Of a DNA stretch of 64,000 nt, positions 53,876 through 64,000 are shown piece by piece. The notes under the pieces were generated by a model that was not told the origin of the DNA, searched no databases, and saw only the letters and a list, made by a program, of their open reading frames with translations. Position numbers and translations under genes: made by a program. Position 1 is the first letter of the stretch, and every line of letters starts with the position of its first letter. This stretch comes from Zea mays (Eukaryota > Streptophyta > Magnoliopsida > Poales > Poaceae), in the NCBI RefSeq assembly GCF_902167145.1, contig NC_050097.1, positions 39,416,095 through 39,480,094 on the forward strand. Reading direction: 5' to 3'.

Positions 53876-54517
53876 GTGTTGCATCATACCGAAACATATT
53901 TCTTTTGTCTGATGCCGTACTTAGTCGCGTGTGTTGCTTAGTCTCGTTTCGGATTTTGCTTCGCGAATTGAATTCCGAATCTGTGGTCGTGCGTGCCACG
54001 GGGTTTTGACCCGCGGTGCGGCCCAGCCCGGCCCGACCCAACCCGGCCCGCGCGCCCCTGGCGCCCCCTGCTCCCCATGCGCGTGCCCCCTCCCCTGATC
54101 TCTTTCCCTCATTCAATTCTCTTGTGCAGCAACCTCCCTCTCTCTCCCATCTCTCTCTCTCTCCCCCTGTGGGGCCCTAGGTCTTGGAGACGGTGATCGC
54201 CGGAATTTGGATCTCCGAGGTGAGCTCCCCTCCCCTCTCCCTCTCTCTCTCTCTTCCCTTTCCCCTCTCCTTTCTTCTTCCCTGCGCACCCCCTGTCCCC
54301 GTCGCCCCCCCCCCGGTGGCCCTGCCCCGTCGCGCCCCCCCGGCGGCCCCTGTCCCCGTGGCACCCCCCCAGCGGCCCTGCCCCGTCGCGCCCCCCCGGC
54401 GGCTCGCCCTCGCTGACGGCCCGTCCGCCTGCGGCCCCGCGCCCGTGCGCCCCCGGCGGCCCCGCTTCCCCCGCGCCCGAGTCCCGCGCGCCCGACTTCG
54501 CAGCCCCATGCCCCGGT

Positions 54518-54579
54518 GTAACACCCTGAATTTGGGGGTATAAAATTTCTTTGCTCATATTCACAAATTCAGGTGTTAC
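54518..54579 (+). other. Terminal hairpin of LTR F
   Basis: Arms GTAACACCCTGAATTTGG (54518-54535) and ACAAATTCAGGTGTTAC (54563-54579), with one mismatch near the loop. Confidence 0.75.
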
Positions 54580-56722
54580 TTCCCTTTTCTTATCTTTCCT
54601 CATTCTTTTCTTTTTCATGTCTATAGGAGAAAAGTGCTTATTTTATTTGTAATTATAGTTTAATAGGTTAAACCCTAAGGGAGTATGAATTGTTGCATCA
54701 TGTTGAACCCTAGATTTCACTTTTGCTTGGTGCATAATTCTTGGAAAGTCTAATTTGAATTTGTGGCTTATTTGGATTTGAATCAAATAGAGAAAATAAA
54801 AAGAAAAAGGAAAACAAATTCCAGAATAAAAAGAAAAGGAAAAGAAGCCCAACCCTGCCGCCCCCTCGGCCTTTCGGCCCACTAAGCCCATCCCGCGCGC
54901 GCGCCTCTTTCCCCCCCCCGCTCTCTCTGCCCTGGCGGGCCCGCCCGTCAGCGCGGCCGCCTTCCGCGCGCCCGCCCCGCTTTCCCCTCTCTCTCTGCTC
55001 GCGGGCCCGGCCTGTCAGCCCCGTCGTCCTCGCGTAATCGCCGCCCGAGCTGCGCGCGGCCGCCTTCTCCGCGCCCACGTCGCGCGTGGAGCTCGCAACC
55101 GCCCCACCCCCGGCCACTTGGGCCCAGAACCCCACTCGCCCTCTCCCCCCTCTCTCATTTGCGCACCAGCAGACCCATCTTCCACCTCTCCCTCGCTGCG
55201 CGCACGCCCGAGAGCCGCCGCCGCAAATCCCCACCGTCCCGAGCTCGTTTCCCGACCGCCGTTGGAGCTCCGCCGTGTCCGTTGCCACGGTGAGCTCCGC
55301 CTCGACGTCCGCAACCCGGGACGCGCCCCAATTCCCTCTCCCCCTCCCTATTTCTCTCTGCCCGCGCTCACCCGCCGTCCTCCGTGCAGCCGCGGAGGTC
55401 CGCCACCGTCGCCCCGGGCCACCGTCGCGCCATTGCCGCCACCGAAGAGTCCCCGGAACCCGCTTTGAGGTAAAGAACCTCTCTCGCCCCTATCGACCCG
55501 TGTATTGCCTTCTGCTGCGTTTAATTCCTCGCCGGAGTAGATTTATGCCGCCGCCGAGCCGCTCCGCCGTGAACCGCCCCCCTCCGGTGCCCCTGCCCCG
55601 ACCCAGACCCCACCAGAGGATTCCCCGTGCCCTCCCCAACCTTCCCGGCCACTCAGGTCGCCCCAGAGACCCGCCAAGCGCCCGCGCCCCTCGTCTCCGC
55701 CGAGTCCTCCGCTGCGGGGACGAGCGCCGCCGCCCCAGCTAGCCGTAGGAGAAGCCCAGGCCGGCCACCCGATCCCCACCGTCCGTCCCAGATCGGGCGG
55801 TCCCGTTTTAATTAGGCCAAGCCTAATCCTGGCCGTCCGCCGAAGATCCAGCGGCCCAGGCCCGCTTCCCTCACACCCCGCCTCCCTGCCGTCTGGGCCC
55901 CGCCTGTCAGCCCGCCCGCGCGCTCGCGCTGCCCGCCGGTCCCGCCTGTCAGCTGCGTGCTCGCGCTGCCCGCCGGTCCCGCCTGTCAGCCGCGTGCTCG
56001 CGCTGCCCGCCCGGCCCCGTCTGTCAGCCACCCAGGCCGCCGCGCGCTCGCGCGCCCGCCCGCAGGATCTAATCCTGGCCGTTCGCCTTAGATCTGACGG
56101 CCGTAGGAGCCCGATACCCCTTCGCCCGCGCGTTTTCTTAAAGAGACCCCCGGTTTTCTGGAATTTGAACCCGCCGTCCCTGGTTTCTCTCAGTTAGGTC
56201 CCTGGGCCTTTTATTTAATTCAAAATAGGTATTTAGGGTATATTTTTTTAATCCCCAAACTTGTAAAATTCATAACTTTGTCATATGAACTCCAAATTAG
56301 GTGCTTCAAATTGCAAAATGCTCATGATGTTTTTGTCTATCTATTTAAACAATGTTTCCCTGCTGTTTCCATGTACCAATTAATGGTTAATCATTAGGAT
56401 AGGATTAAGGTTATTGGAACCCTATTTGAGATAATTAGAAGTTGGTAGACTTTAATAAAAGTTAGAGTACTTAAGTTTATGGACTTAAACACCTAAGTTT
56501 AGGAACTTAAAACCAGGTAATAATTTAATCCCACCACTGACTTAGACCTGATTAGTGGATAATGAATCACTTTGTATAGTCCTCTACCCCAGACCTAGGG
56601 AACACCAGAGTGCCTATCCTTTTTCTACTACGAACTTGTGATCTCTTTGCTGCATATGTTTGGTATGTTGCTTTTGTTTGTTATCTTCCCAAGTGCATAG
56701 TGTGAATGATTACTTTACGTAG

Positions 56723-57843
56723 ACAACGAGCAGTCTGTGTTTCCCGAGGAGGTTGCAGAGGAAGTCCCTGATCAGCAGTTTGGTGAAGGCAAGTGTCCTC
56801 TGTCCCATTATGTCCTATTCATTTATAACTTACTACCCCACATTACTTACTTGAAACCTAAGGATTGACTAGCTTTACACTTTACTTTATCCTTGATGAC
56901 CTTATGGGCTGTTATGGTTAGCACTCTGCTATTGCTTTAACGTAATCAATGAACATGATGTGACTATTTATGATACTGTTATCCCGATGATGTTGATGAT
57001 CTTGTGATACTCTAGGGGGCTCAGGCTGTTTCCTGAGTACCTCTCCGTAAGGACTTGTTCGTTGAGAGACCACCCGGGATAACAGTGCAACCATGAGGGT
57101 GAAATGGGATGCCCTTAGCTGATTAATTGGATGAACTAGAGGTGTAGTTGCTTAGCCGTCGTGCCGTCAATGGGGTCCAGGCACAGTGCTTGCTCTGCCG
57201 AGGCTGAGTGCCGAGGTTCTTTCGTTTTGCTCTTTGTTAGTCACTCTCCTGCGGGGAGGGGTATTGTGTTTATCAAACTGGAGAAACCTAACGGGCAGCT
57301 ATGATCTCTAGGGAATCTTTGTAAAAGCTACGTAGTGATGCCCTGCCGGACCACCTAGGTAGTGGTCAATGGGGATTAGCTCTCCCCGGGTAGAAAGGGA
57401 ATCATGACTCATGGGTAAAGTGTGCAACCTCTGTAGAGGGTAGTGAAACTGGTATATCAGCCGTGCTCACGGTTAAGAGCAGCCTTGGGATCCTCTTTGA
57501 TTAGAGATACAGATGGTTCGAGATACAAGGATTCTGTTATGGTTTTGGTTCGACTATGATGATGTTGTTCCTCGATGAGGAAATGGTTTATGGGTTGGTA
57601 AATGCTAAAATCTGGCTTCTACTAATGATAAATACTTGATCAACTAAAAGCAACTGCTTGAGCCTAACCCCACATAAAGCTAGTCCACTTCAGCCAAACG
57701 GGACATTTGCTGAGTACGTTGATGTGTACTCATCCTTGCTTTACCACAAAACACCAGGTTGTCCGCATTGTAACCACTGCTCAGGAGAAGGTGAAGCCGT
57801 GGAAGGAGACTTCCAGGAGTTCCAAGACTACGACGAGTTTTAG
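56723..57843 (+). CDS. Putative spliced LTR-encoded reading frame, LTR of F
   Basis: Alpha is 56723-56788 after ACGTAG, ending at AAG|GCAAGT; gamma is 57758-57843 after CACCAG, ending in TAG. Alpha reads NEQSVFPEEVAEEVPDQQFGE: different from B in many bases but of the same character and in-frame length (66 against 69 nt). Gamma reads CPHCNHCSGEGEAVE, then GDFQEFQDYDEF; only 6 of 86 bases differ from LTR1 of B, three of them silent. The beta block (about 57516) is degraded: its frame shifts and the donor is lost. Alpha can still join gamma in frame without it. Gamma's frame is open upstream (AEYVDVYSSLLY), so its true start is unsure. No upstream start exon identified. Confidence 0.4.
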
Positions 57844-58103
57844 GTGTGGGTTGGCGGCAACCCCCAGTCAGCTGCCTGTGAAGGCCTTATCTTTACTGCG
57901 TTTCGCTAGTACTTTGATTTACCTGTTAAGACAATGACTATGTGGATGTCTATGACTCTGTGATGTAATAAGTTAATACTCTTTTATGTTATTATTCGAG
58001 CATTGTGCGATGATGTTCATTTATGTAATCGCTGTGTACGTGAGTTCTGATCCTGGCACGTACATGGTTCGCATTCGGTTTACCTTCAAAACCGGGTGTG
58101 ACA

Positions 58104-58121
58104 TAAGTGGTTTCAAAGCCC
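58104..58121 (+). other. Primer-binding site of element F
   Basis: TAAGTGGTTTCAAAGCCC directly after the LTR; same position as in B but with one more departure from TGGTATCAGAGC. Confidence 0.65.
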
Positions 58122-58364
58122 ATGTTGACTGTAGGACCGCTGACCTAGAGTAGCACTGGTCGTACTAAGGACTATTGACCTTCCCTCTCACCTTGACCTC
58201 TGATGTTACTTCAAAAAGTCGGTCACCTCGACCAACCCTATGTTTTACTACATATATATACTATATTATACCTTGTCAAAAAATTTTATCTTATTCTGTC
58301 TATGGTTTACTCACTTGTCATATTAGTTCTGCTCTTACTCTTATGCTTACGGTTTCTTTTGTAG

Positions 58365-59370
58365 ATGGCTCGTCTTAGACACACTGCACGTAAGTCGGTG
58401 ATTCCTTTCCTGCCGTCTCGACTTGCGGAGCGTCCTCTGCACCGCACCGTGTCCGGTCAGTCGAGTCACCTGGAGAGGCTGCACCACCGCCTGCGTGAGG
58501 AGCAGGAACGCCGGCGCCAGCACAGAGAGCAGCAGGGCTCTTCCTCCCCACCCCAGCGAGAGGTGGAGTCCGTGAGGCCCCGTTCCTCTATGGCCCAGCT
58601 GGAGGCGCCCCCTGCACCACCACGGGACACCCCGGCTACTGGAGGAGATCCTAGAGGAGACCCCGACGACGACTCAGACCACAGCACGGAGTCTTCTGAG
58701 CCACAGGAGGCGGAAGGATGGGTCGCCCAACCCATCACCCGTGACGCCGCTCGCGGTTGCCACTTCCACGACGCACTCGACACCTTGCTGCGCCAGGCTT
58801 TCGACCGGCACACCTGGTCGATCGAGTATCGTTGTGTAGTCTACCAGCACAGTCGCGGGAGGTACCCGGACCGCTGGGAGGCTACCTGCCTAGTTCGCCG
58901 TCCGGAGGATGACCTCCGGGGTGCGGAGGCCGTTTCGGAGCACTATTCCATCTCCGAGAGGGACACTGCAGAGGCGGCTATGCAGGATGCAGCACGGCGT
59001 GCACTCTCCCAGTACTGTTCTTTGTTCGGTGGGGTGGCCGACGGTCTTAACCTTCGGTACTACCCCCGCCGCCCTACTGGCAGCACCGAGAGTGTGGTTG
59101 TCTCACCTGTTGGTGAGGCTAACCCTAGGTTGAGCAGCACCATCAACCTAGTCGCAGTGCTTAACACTGAGCTGGACCCACTCTCTGGACGAGCTAAGCA
59201 GGGCTCGAACGGAGATTGCGGAGTTGCGTGCTGAGCTGGCAGAGCGCCATCACCAGGAGGGTGGTTCCCCCACTCCTGTTGGGACTCAGCACCCATACCG
59301 CTCACCGCCACGTGGTCACCACACTTATGGTTCCCCTGTCTGTAGGACCAGGATAGATCTGGATCCTTAG
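58365..59370 (+). pseudogene. Extra ORF before gag in element F, one frameshift
   Basis: ATG at 58365 lies directly after TTTTGTAG, a splice-acceptor-like sequence. The first frame gives 289 aa. An indel near 59178 diverts the end; in the other frame the product would continue SLDELSRARTEIAELRAEL and stop at 59370. Arg-rich start (MARLRHTARKSV), Arg/Glu-rich helix (about 40-60), Pro- and acid-rich linker, then a compact part (about 120-260) with CHFHDALDTLLRQAF, RWEATCLVRRPEDD and DTAEAAMQDAARRALSQY. The alpha-helical end with preceding beta-like segments faintly recalls double-stranded-RNA-binding folds, but I cannot confirm that. It is not Gag, protease or Pol. Function unknown. Confidence 0.7.
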
Positions 59371-59741
59371 ATCGTTAGCGTCGGAGTTTGTAATAATTCT
59401 TAAGTCAGATGTCTCAGTCTTAGGTAGTCAGTTTAGTTTGCTTATCAGTTGCTTTCATGCTTGTTATGATGAACTTATGCTGGATTCAAATCTTTGTAAT
59501 GACTGTTGCCAACCTGTGGGTTTCCCCTGCAGTTTGACCTAGCTAGTATTGTTAATGAAGTCAGTTGTTTAGTTGGGAAACCATTTACTTCTACTTTCCT
59601 TCTTATCTGAGAGGCTGTGTTGAATCATAATGAGGATCAGTGAAGCTCTTTGTTCACTCAGTGTCATGAAGAATTCTGTATTCTCTTTTCTTATGCTGAA
59701 GGGTTGTAAGATCAATGCTGATGTATGAATGTCTTCCACAG

Positions 59742-62063
59742 ATGTCTGACAACAGGCGCCGATGCAATAGGCATGCTCAGCAAGAGCAGCAGGACCAGCA
59801 AGAGGAACATCAGAGGCAGCCTCCCCCACCACCCCCAATGACAGTGGAGCAAATGTTCTTGATGCAGACTCAGGCAGTGCAGGCCATTGGGCAAACTCTG
59901 GCAGCCATGCAGCAGGCTCAACAGCAACCCCAACCCCAATTGCAAGTGCAGATGCCCCAGATGCCACGAGATAAGCGTGGTGAGTTCATGAGAGGGCACC
60001 CTCCTACCTTCGCCCATTCTGCTGACCCCATGGATGCAGAAGACTGGCTGCGCGTGGTGGAAAGGGAACTGCGCACCGCCCAATGTGATGACAGGGAGAA
60101 GGTTCTGTATGGTCCCCGTCAGCTGAGGGGAGCAGCCCAGTCCTGGTGGGAGTCCTACCTCGCCACCCATGCTGACCCCGAAGCCATCACCTGGGAAGAA
60201 TTCAGCGAGAGTTTTCGCAGGTACCATGTGCCGGAGGGACTGATGATCGTGAAGAAGGAGGAGTTTCTGGCTCTGAAGCAGGGACCCCTGTCTGTTAGTG
60301 AATACAGAGACAAGTTTCTGCAGCTATCTCGTTATGCACCTGAGGATGTCAACACTGATGCCAAAAGGCAGTACAGGTTCATGAGAGGTTTGGTGGATCC
60401 CCTGCATTACCAGCTGATGAATCACACCTTCCCCACCTTCCAGCACCTGATCGATAGGGCAGTTATGACTGAGAAGAAGCGTAAGGATATGGAAGATCGG
60501 AAGCGCAAGATGAGTGGACCCCAGTCCGGAAGCATCAGCCGTCCCCGTTTCTCAGGCAGTTCATCTCAGCAAGGCAGGCCTGGTCACCCGCAGGGATATC
60601 AGAATCAGAATCAGCGTCCGCATCAGCAGCAGTTTCAGAGGCAGTACCCACAGCAGCAGCAGCAGTATCGTCAGCACAGCCAGCAGGGAAGTAATCAGTA
60701 TCAGAAGCAGAACAACCAGACACCTCGCCTTCCTGCCCCAGCAGCAAATCAGAGCAACCAAGCAGCCCCTGCACAAGGAGGAGGCAGAGGATGTTTCCAC
60801 TGTGGAGATCAAGGCCACTGGGCGATGCAGTGCCCAAAGAAGTTGGCGCAGCAGCAGACCAACCCCAATGCTCCAACAAGGCAAGGTGTACTGCAGCCGG
60901 CAGCAGGCAATCGTAACCAAGCGTACAACCGTGGAAAGGTGAACCACTTGGAGGCCGAAGCAATCCAGGATGCACCAGATGTGGCAGTAGGTATGTTCTC
61001 AGTCGATTCTCACCCCGCAAAAGTGCTATTTGATACTGGTGCAACTCATTCATTTGTCACTGCAACATGGGTAGAATTGCATAACATCTCGGTAGAGGCA
61101 ATGATGCCGCCCATGAGGATTAATTCGGTTGGTGGCAAGGTGCAAACAGATAAAATATGCTCAAATATAATGGTGGAAATAAGGGGGATAGGATTCCCCA
61201 GTGACTTAATAGTAATAGACACCCCCGGGATAGATGTTATTCTAGGGATGAATTGGTTAATGAAGTATGAAGCAAATGTTAGTTGTGACAAGAGGACCGT
61301 AACATTGAAGTCCCCGTCAGGAGAAGAGGTAGTGGCCGAGCTAAGGATGCCTAAGTCAGAAGAGGGAGTCTGTCACCAGATTTCAGTTGATAGTAAGGAG
61401 CCCAACCCGCTCAAGGCTATCAAGGTTGTGTCGGACTTTCCGGACGTGTTTCCCGAGGAGCTAACGGGCATGCCACCCGAGAGAAAAGTCGAATTTTCCA
61501 TAGAGCTTATCCCTGGTACCGCCCCCATTTCCAAAAGAGCCTATCGAGTGTCTGGACCAGAATTGGTGGAACTCAAGAAGCAGATAGATGAGATGTTAGA
61601 GAAGGGTTACATCAGGCCAAGCACCTCGCCTTGGGCCGCCCCAGTGTTGTTTGTAGAGAAGAAAGATGGTACCAAAAGGATGTGCATAGACTACAGAGCC
61701 TTGAATGAAGTCACTGTCAAGAACAAGTACCCCCTGCCAAGGATAGAAGATCTGTTTGACCAGCTCAGAGGTGCCAGCGTATTCTCGAAGATAGATCTGA
61801 GATCAGGTTACCATCAACTCAGAATCCGACCCTCGGACATACCGAAGACAGCATTCATCACCAAGTACGGGTTATATGAATTCACAGTTATGTCCTTTGG
61901 TTTGACAAATGCGCCAACCTTCTTTATGTACCTGATGAACAGTGTGTTCATGGATTATCTGGACAAGTTTGTGGTAGTGTTCATCGATGACATTCTCATA
62001 TACTCTCAAAGTGAGGAAGATCATGTAGAGCATTTGAAGATGGTATTGCAAAGGCTTCGAGAG
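59742..62063 (+). CDS. gag-pol: Element F Gag-Pol, truncated in RT by Sirevirus G
   Basis: ATG 59742 ([16 protein letters not shown]) sits right after TTCCACAG, an acceptor-like site; an upstream in-frame ATG at 59718 is less likely. Gln/Pro-rich start; gag domain ([15 protein letters not shown] near 102, [11 protein letters not shown] near 155); Gln-rich part; CCHC knuckle [14 protein letters not shown] near 350; protease [12 protein letters not shown] near 427; RT from about 560 ([45 protein letters not shown] near 742). It is open for 774 codons and is then cut when the LTR of G supplies TGA. RNase H, integrase and chromodomain are not in the window. Confidence 0.95.
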
Positions 62064-63354
62064 TGAAAGGGAATTAGGCTTACACCTAGTTCCTAAATAA
62101 TTTTGGTGGTTGAATTGCCCAACACAAATCTTTGGACTAACTAGTTTGCCCAAGTGTATAGATTATACAGGTGTAAAAGGTTCACACTCAGCCAATAAAA
62201 AGACCAAGTTTTGGATTCAACAAAGGAGCAAAGGGGCAACCGAAGGCACCCCTGGTCTGGCGCACCGGACTGTCCGGTGTGCCACCGGACATGTCCGGTG
62301 CACCAGGGGGACTCAGACTCAAACTCGCCACCTTCGGGAATTTCCAGAGGCACTCGCGCTATAATTCACCGGACTGTCCGGTGTACACCGGACAGTGTCC
62401 GGTGCGCCATGGAGAAGCGGCCTCAGGAACTCGCCAGCTTCGGGAAACTCCAACGGCTAGTCCGCTAAAATTCACCGGACTGTCCGGTGCGACTCGGGTG
62501 CAACGGCTACCTCCGCGCCAACGGCTCCCTGCAGAGCAATAAATGCGCGCGCAGCGCGCGCAGGAGTCAGAATCGCCCATGCTGGCACACCGGACAGCAA
62601 ACAGTACATGTCCGGTGTGCACCGGACACCCAGGCGGGCCCACAAGTCAGAAGCTCCAACGGTCAGAATCCAACGGCAGTGATGACGTGGCAGGGGGCAC
62701 CGGACTGTCCGGTGTGCACCGGACTGTCCGGTGCGCCATCGAGCAGACAGCCTCCCAACGGCCACTTTTGGTGGTTGGGGCTATAAATACCCCAACCACC
62801 CCACCATTCATTGCATCCAAGTTTTCCACTTCACAACCACTTACAAGAGCTAGGCATTCAATTCTAGACACATACAAAGAGATCAAATCCTCTCCAATTC
62901 CACACAAAGCCCTAGTGACTAGTGAGAGTGATTTGCCGTGTTCATTTGAGCTCTTGCGCTTGGGATGCTTCTTTTCTTTCTCACTTGTTCTTGAGATCAA
63001 AACTCCATTGTAATCAAGGCAAGAGGCACCAATTGTGTGGTGGCCCTTGCGGGGAAGTTTTGTTCCCGGCTTTGATTTGAGAAGAGAAGCTCACTCGGTC
63101 CGAGGGACCGTTTGAGAGAGGGAAGGGTTGAAAGAGACCCGGCCTTTGTGGCCTCCTCAACGGGGAGTAGGTTTGCAAGAACCGAACCTCGGTAAAACAA
63201 ATCCGTGTGTCTCACTTCATTATTTGCTTGCGATTTGTTTTGCGCCCTCTCTCGCGGACTCGTTTATATTTCTAACGCTAACCCGGCTTGTAGTTGTGTT
63301 TATATTTGTAAATTTCAGTTTCGCCCTATTCACCCCCCCTCTAGGCGACTATCA
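62064..63354 (+). repeat. 5' LTR of Sirevirus G
   Basis: 1291 bp, TGAAAGGGAATTAGG to AGGCGACTATCA. Palindromes at about 62261-62303, 62369-62405, 62475-62491, 62588-62632 and 62697-62735. TATAAATA at 62782-62789 lies in the loop of a perfect 11 bp inverted repeat (GGTGGTTGGGG, 62770-62780; CCCCAACCACC, 62790-62800). Confidence 0.95.
62782..62789 (+). promoter_or_regulatory. TATA box of LTR G inside a perfect inverted repeat
   Basis: TATAAATA with 11 bp perfect arms on each side. The transcript should start about 30 bp downstream. Confidence 0.75.
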
Positions 63355-63370
63355 ATTGGTATCAGAGCCC
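63355..63370 (+). other. Primer-binding site of Sirevirus G
   Basis: ATTGGTATCAGAGCCC directly after the LTR, complementary to initiator-Met tRNA. Confidence 0.9.
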
Positions 63371-63402
63371 GGTGCTTCATTAGAGCCTAACCGCTCGAAG
63401 TG

Positions 63403-64000
63403 ATGTCGGGAGATCACGCCAAGAAGGAGATGGAGACCGGCGAAAAGCCCACTACAAGCCACGGGAGCACTTCATCGGAAGAGTCCCGCACCAAGAGGAA
63501 GGAGAAGAAGAAGGACTCCTCCAAACGGAAGGAGAAAAAGTCTTCCTCTTCTCACCACAAAGAGAAGAAGGAAAAATCTTCTTCCCACAAGCCGCATCGG
63601 AAAGGCGACAAGCACAAGAGGATGAGGAAGGTGGTCTACTACGAGACCGACACTTCATCAACATCGACCTCCGACTCCGATGCGCCCTCCGTCACTTCTA
63701 AGCGCCAAGAGCGCAAGAAGTATAGTAAGATCCCCCTGCGCTACCCTCGCATTTCCAAAAATACACCTTTACTTTCCGTCCCATTAGGCAAACCACCAAC
63801 TTTTGATGGTGAAGATTACGCTAGGTGGAGCGATTTAATGCGATTTCATCTAACCTCGCTCCACAAAAGCATATGGGATGTTGTTGAGTTTGGTGCGCAG
63901 GTACCATCCGTAGGGGATGAGAACTATGATGAGGATGAGGTGGCCCAAATCGAGCACTTCAACTCTCAAGCAACAACAATACTCCTAGCCTCTTTGAGTA
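63403..64000 (+). CDS. gag: Sirevirus G Gag, N-terminal part, runs off window
   Basis: ATG 63403 (MSGDHAKKEMETGEK), about 49 nt after the LTR. It is open to the window edge, 199 codons. A strongly Lys/Ser-rich segment (repeats of KEKK and SSSH, about 25-70) is longer than in H and D. It is followed by VVYYETD, then PLGKPPTFDGEDYARW near 127-142 and AQIEHFNSQATTILLAS at the edge. Same family as H gag, and so far without a break. Confidence 0.93.
   Translation, partial: MSGDHAKKEMETGEKPTTSHGSTSSEESRTKRKEKKKDSSKRKEKKSSSSHHKEKKEKSSSHKPHRKGDKHKRMRKVVYYETDTSSTSTSDSDAPSVTSKRQERKKYSKIPLRYPRISKNTPLLSVPLGKPPTFDGEDYARWSDLMRFHLTSLHKSIWDVVEFGAQVPSVGDENYDEDEVAQIEHFNSQATTILLASLS

Larger units (their letters stand above)
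34839..54516 (+). mobile_element. Tekay/Del-like LTR element E, first ~800 bp of its LTR only
   Basis: Begins TGTAACGCCCTGAATTTGGGGG inside gag of D, with the likely left TSD GCAAG. It is visible as 34839-35005 and 53881-54516, separated by Sirevirus C and its TSD. The second part has a TCTC-rich leader, a G+C-rich block, and a splice-donor-like CTCCGAG|GTGAGC near 54219. At 54516 it is cut by element F. The rest of E is outside the window. Confidence 0.85.
54517..58103 (+). repeat. 5' LTR of element F
   Basis: 3587 bp, TGTAACACCC to GGGTGTGACA. Terminal hairpin at 54518-54579; C-rich leader at about 54850-56120 with donor-like CCACG|GTGAGC near 55289 and TTTGAG|GTAAAG near 55468; AT-rich part at 56200-56720; conserved exon-like blocks at 56723-57843. 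The C-rich part gives long open frames on both strands without codon logic. Confidence 0.93.
54517..62063 (+). mobile_element. Tekay/Del-like chromovirus LTR retrotransposon F, 5' part
   Basis: LTR 54517-58103, primer site, an extra ORF, then gag-protease-RT, cut at 62063 in RT by Sirevirus G. The rest lies right of the window. LTR start, LTR end and leader match element B, so F is the kind of autonomous element B would depend on. The left TSD is probably CCCGG (54512-54516). Confidence 0.93.
62064..64000 (+). mobile_element. Sirevirus-type Copia element G, 5' end
   Basis: LTR 62064-63354, primer site, and the beginning of an open gag running off the window. Left TSD probably GAGAG (62059-62063). 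Confidence 0.95.

Noticed and set aside
55543..56031. 162 aa minus ORF and overlapping plus ORFs in the LTR of F
   Set aside because: Built from local GC-rich repeats (CGCTGCCCGCC-type units); no coding features.

Overview
The window is a stack of nested transposable elements from a large grass genome, most likely maize (Zea mays) or a close relative. The pointers are several Sirevirus-type Copia LTRs carrying the CACCGGAC-GTCCGGTG palindromes familiar from maize Ji/Opie elements, 3.1-3.6 kb chromovirus (Del/Tekay-like) LTRs beginning TGTAACACCC, a Tat-clade Gypsy element with a second RNase H, and CACTA and hAT transposons with clean target-site duplications (TSDs). I see no ordinary host gene, tRNA or rRNA. 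All family names come from motifs read by eye.

Layout. 1-24183 is a minus-strand Sirevirus (H) whose 3' LTR runs off the left edge. That LTR holds a 652 bp non-autonomous hAT element (231-882) and a large non-autonomous Tekay-like LTR element (B, 946-16016, TSD GCCTT). B's first LTR holds a CACTA element (2538-8012, TSD GAG) with a transposase broken by one in-frame stop. 24184-25448 is an old LTR fragment interrupted by a solo LTR (25449-26885, TSD CATCC). 26891-27904 is unassigned.

From 27905 a second Sirevirus (D, plus strand) begins. Its LTR holds an autonomous-looking hAT element (29045-32490, TSD CTTGTAGA) with a full transposase. D's gag is cut at 34838 by a Tekay-like LTR (E). E is cut at 35005 by a near-intact Sirevirus (C, 35006-53875, TSD GTGTT), and C's pol is cut at 39083 by a Tat Gypsy element (T, 39084-49010, TSD GAGGC). 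E resumes at 53881 and is cut at 54516 by an autonomous Tekay-like element (F). F's reverse transcriptase is cut at 62063 by another Sirevirus (G), which runs off the right edge. The deepest nests are D>E>C>T and D>E>F>G.

How the parts work together. Each LTR element carries its own promoter (TATA in the LTR), primer-binding site, gag, pol and polypurine tract. B has LTRs and a primer site but no gag or pol, so it must depend on an F-like relative. F has an extra frameshifted ORF before gag. T has a spliced antisense gene and an ~80 bp tandem array between pol and its 3' LTR.

The observations I rate highest are: short phase-compatible exon-like blocks conserved in the Tekay-like LTRs of B and F; a hairpin at the 5' tip of those LTRs with a compensatory base change in E; a 272 bp duplication in T that looks like recombination between a full-length copy and a solo-LTR copy; and a ~190 nt near-perfect hairpin upstream of the CACTA transposase.
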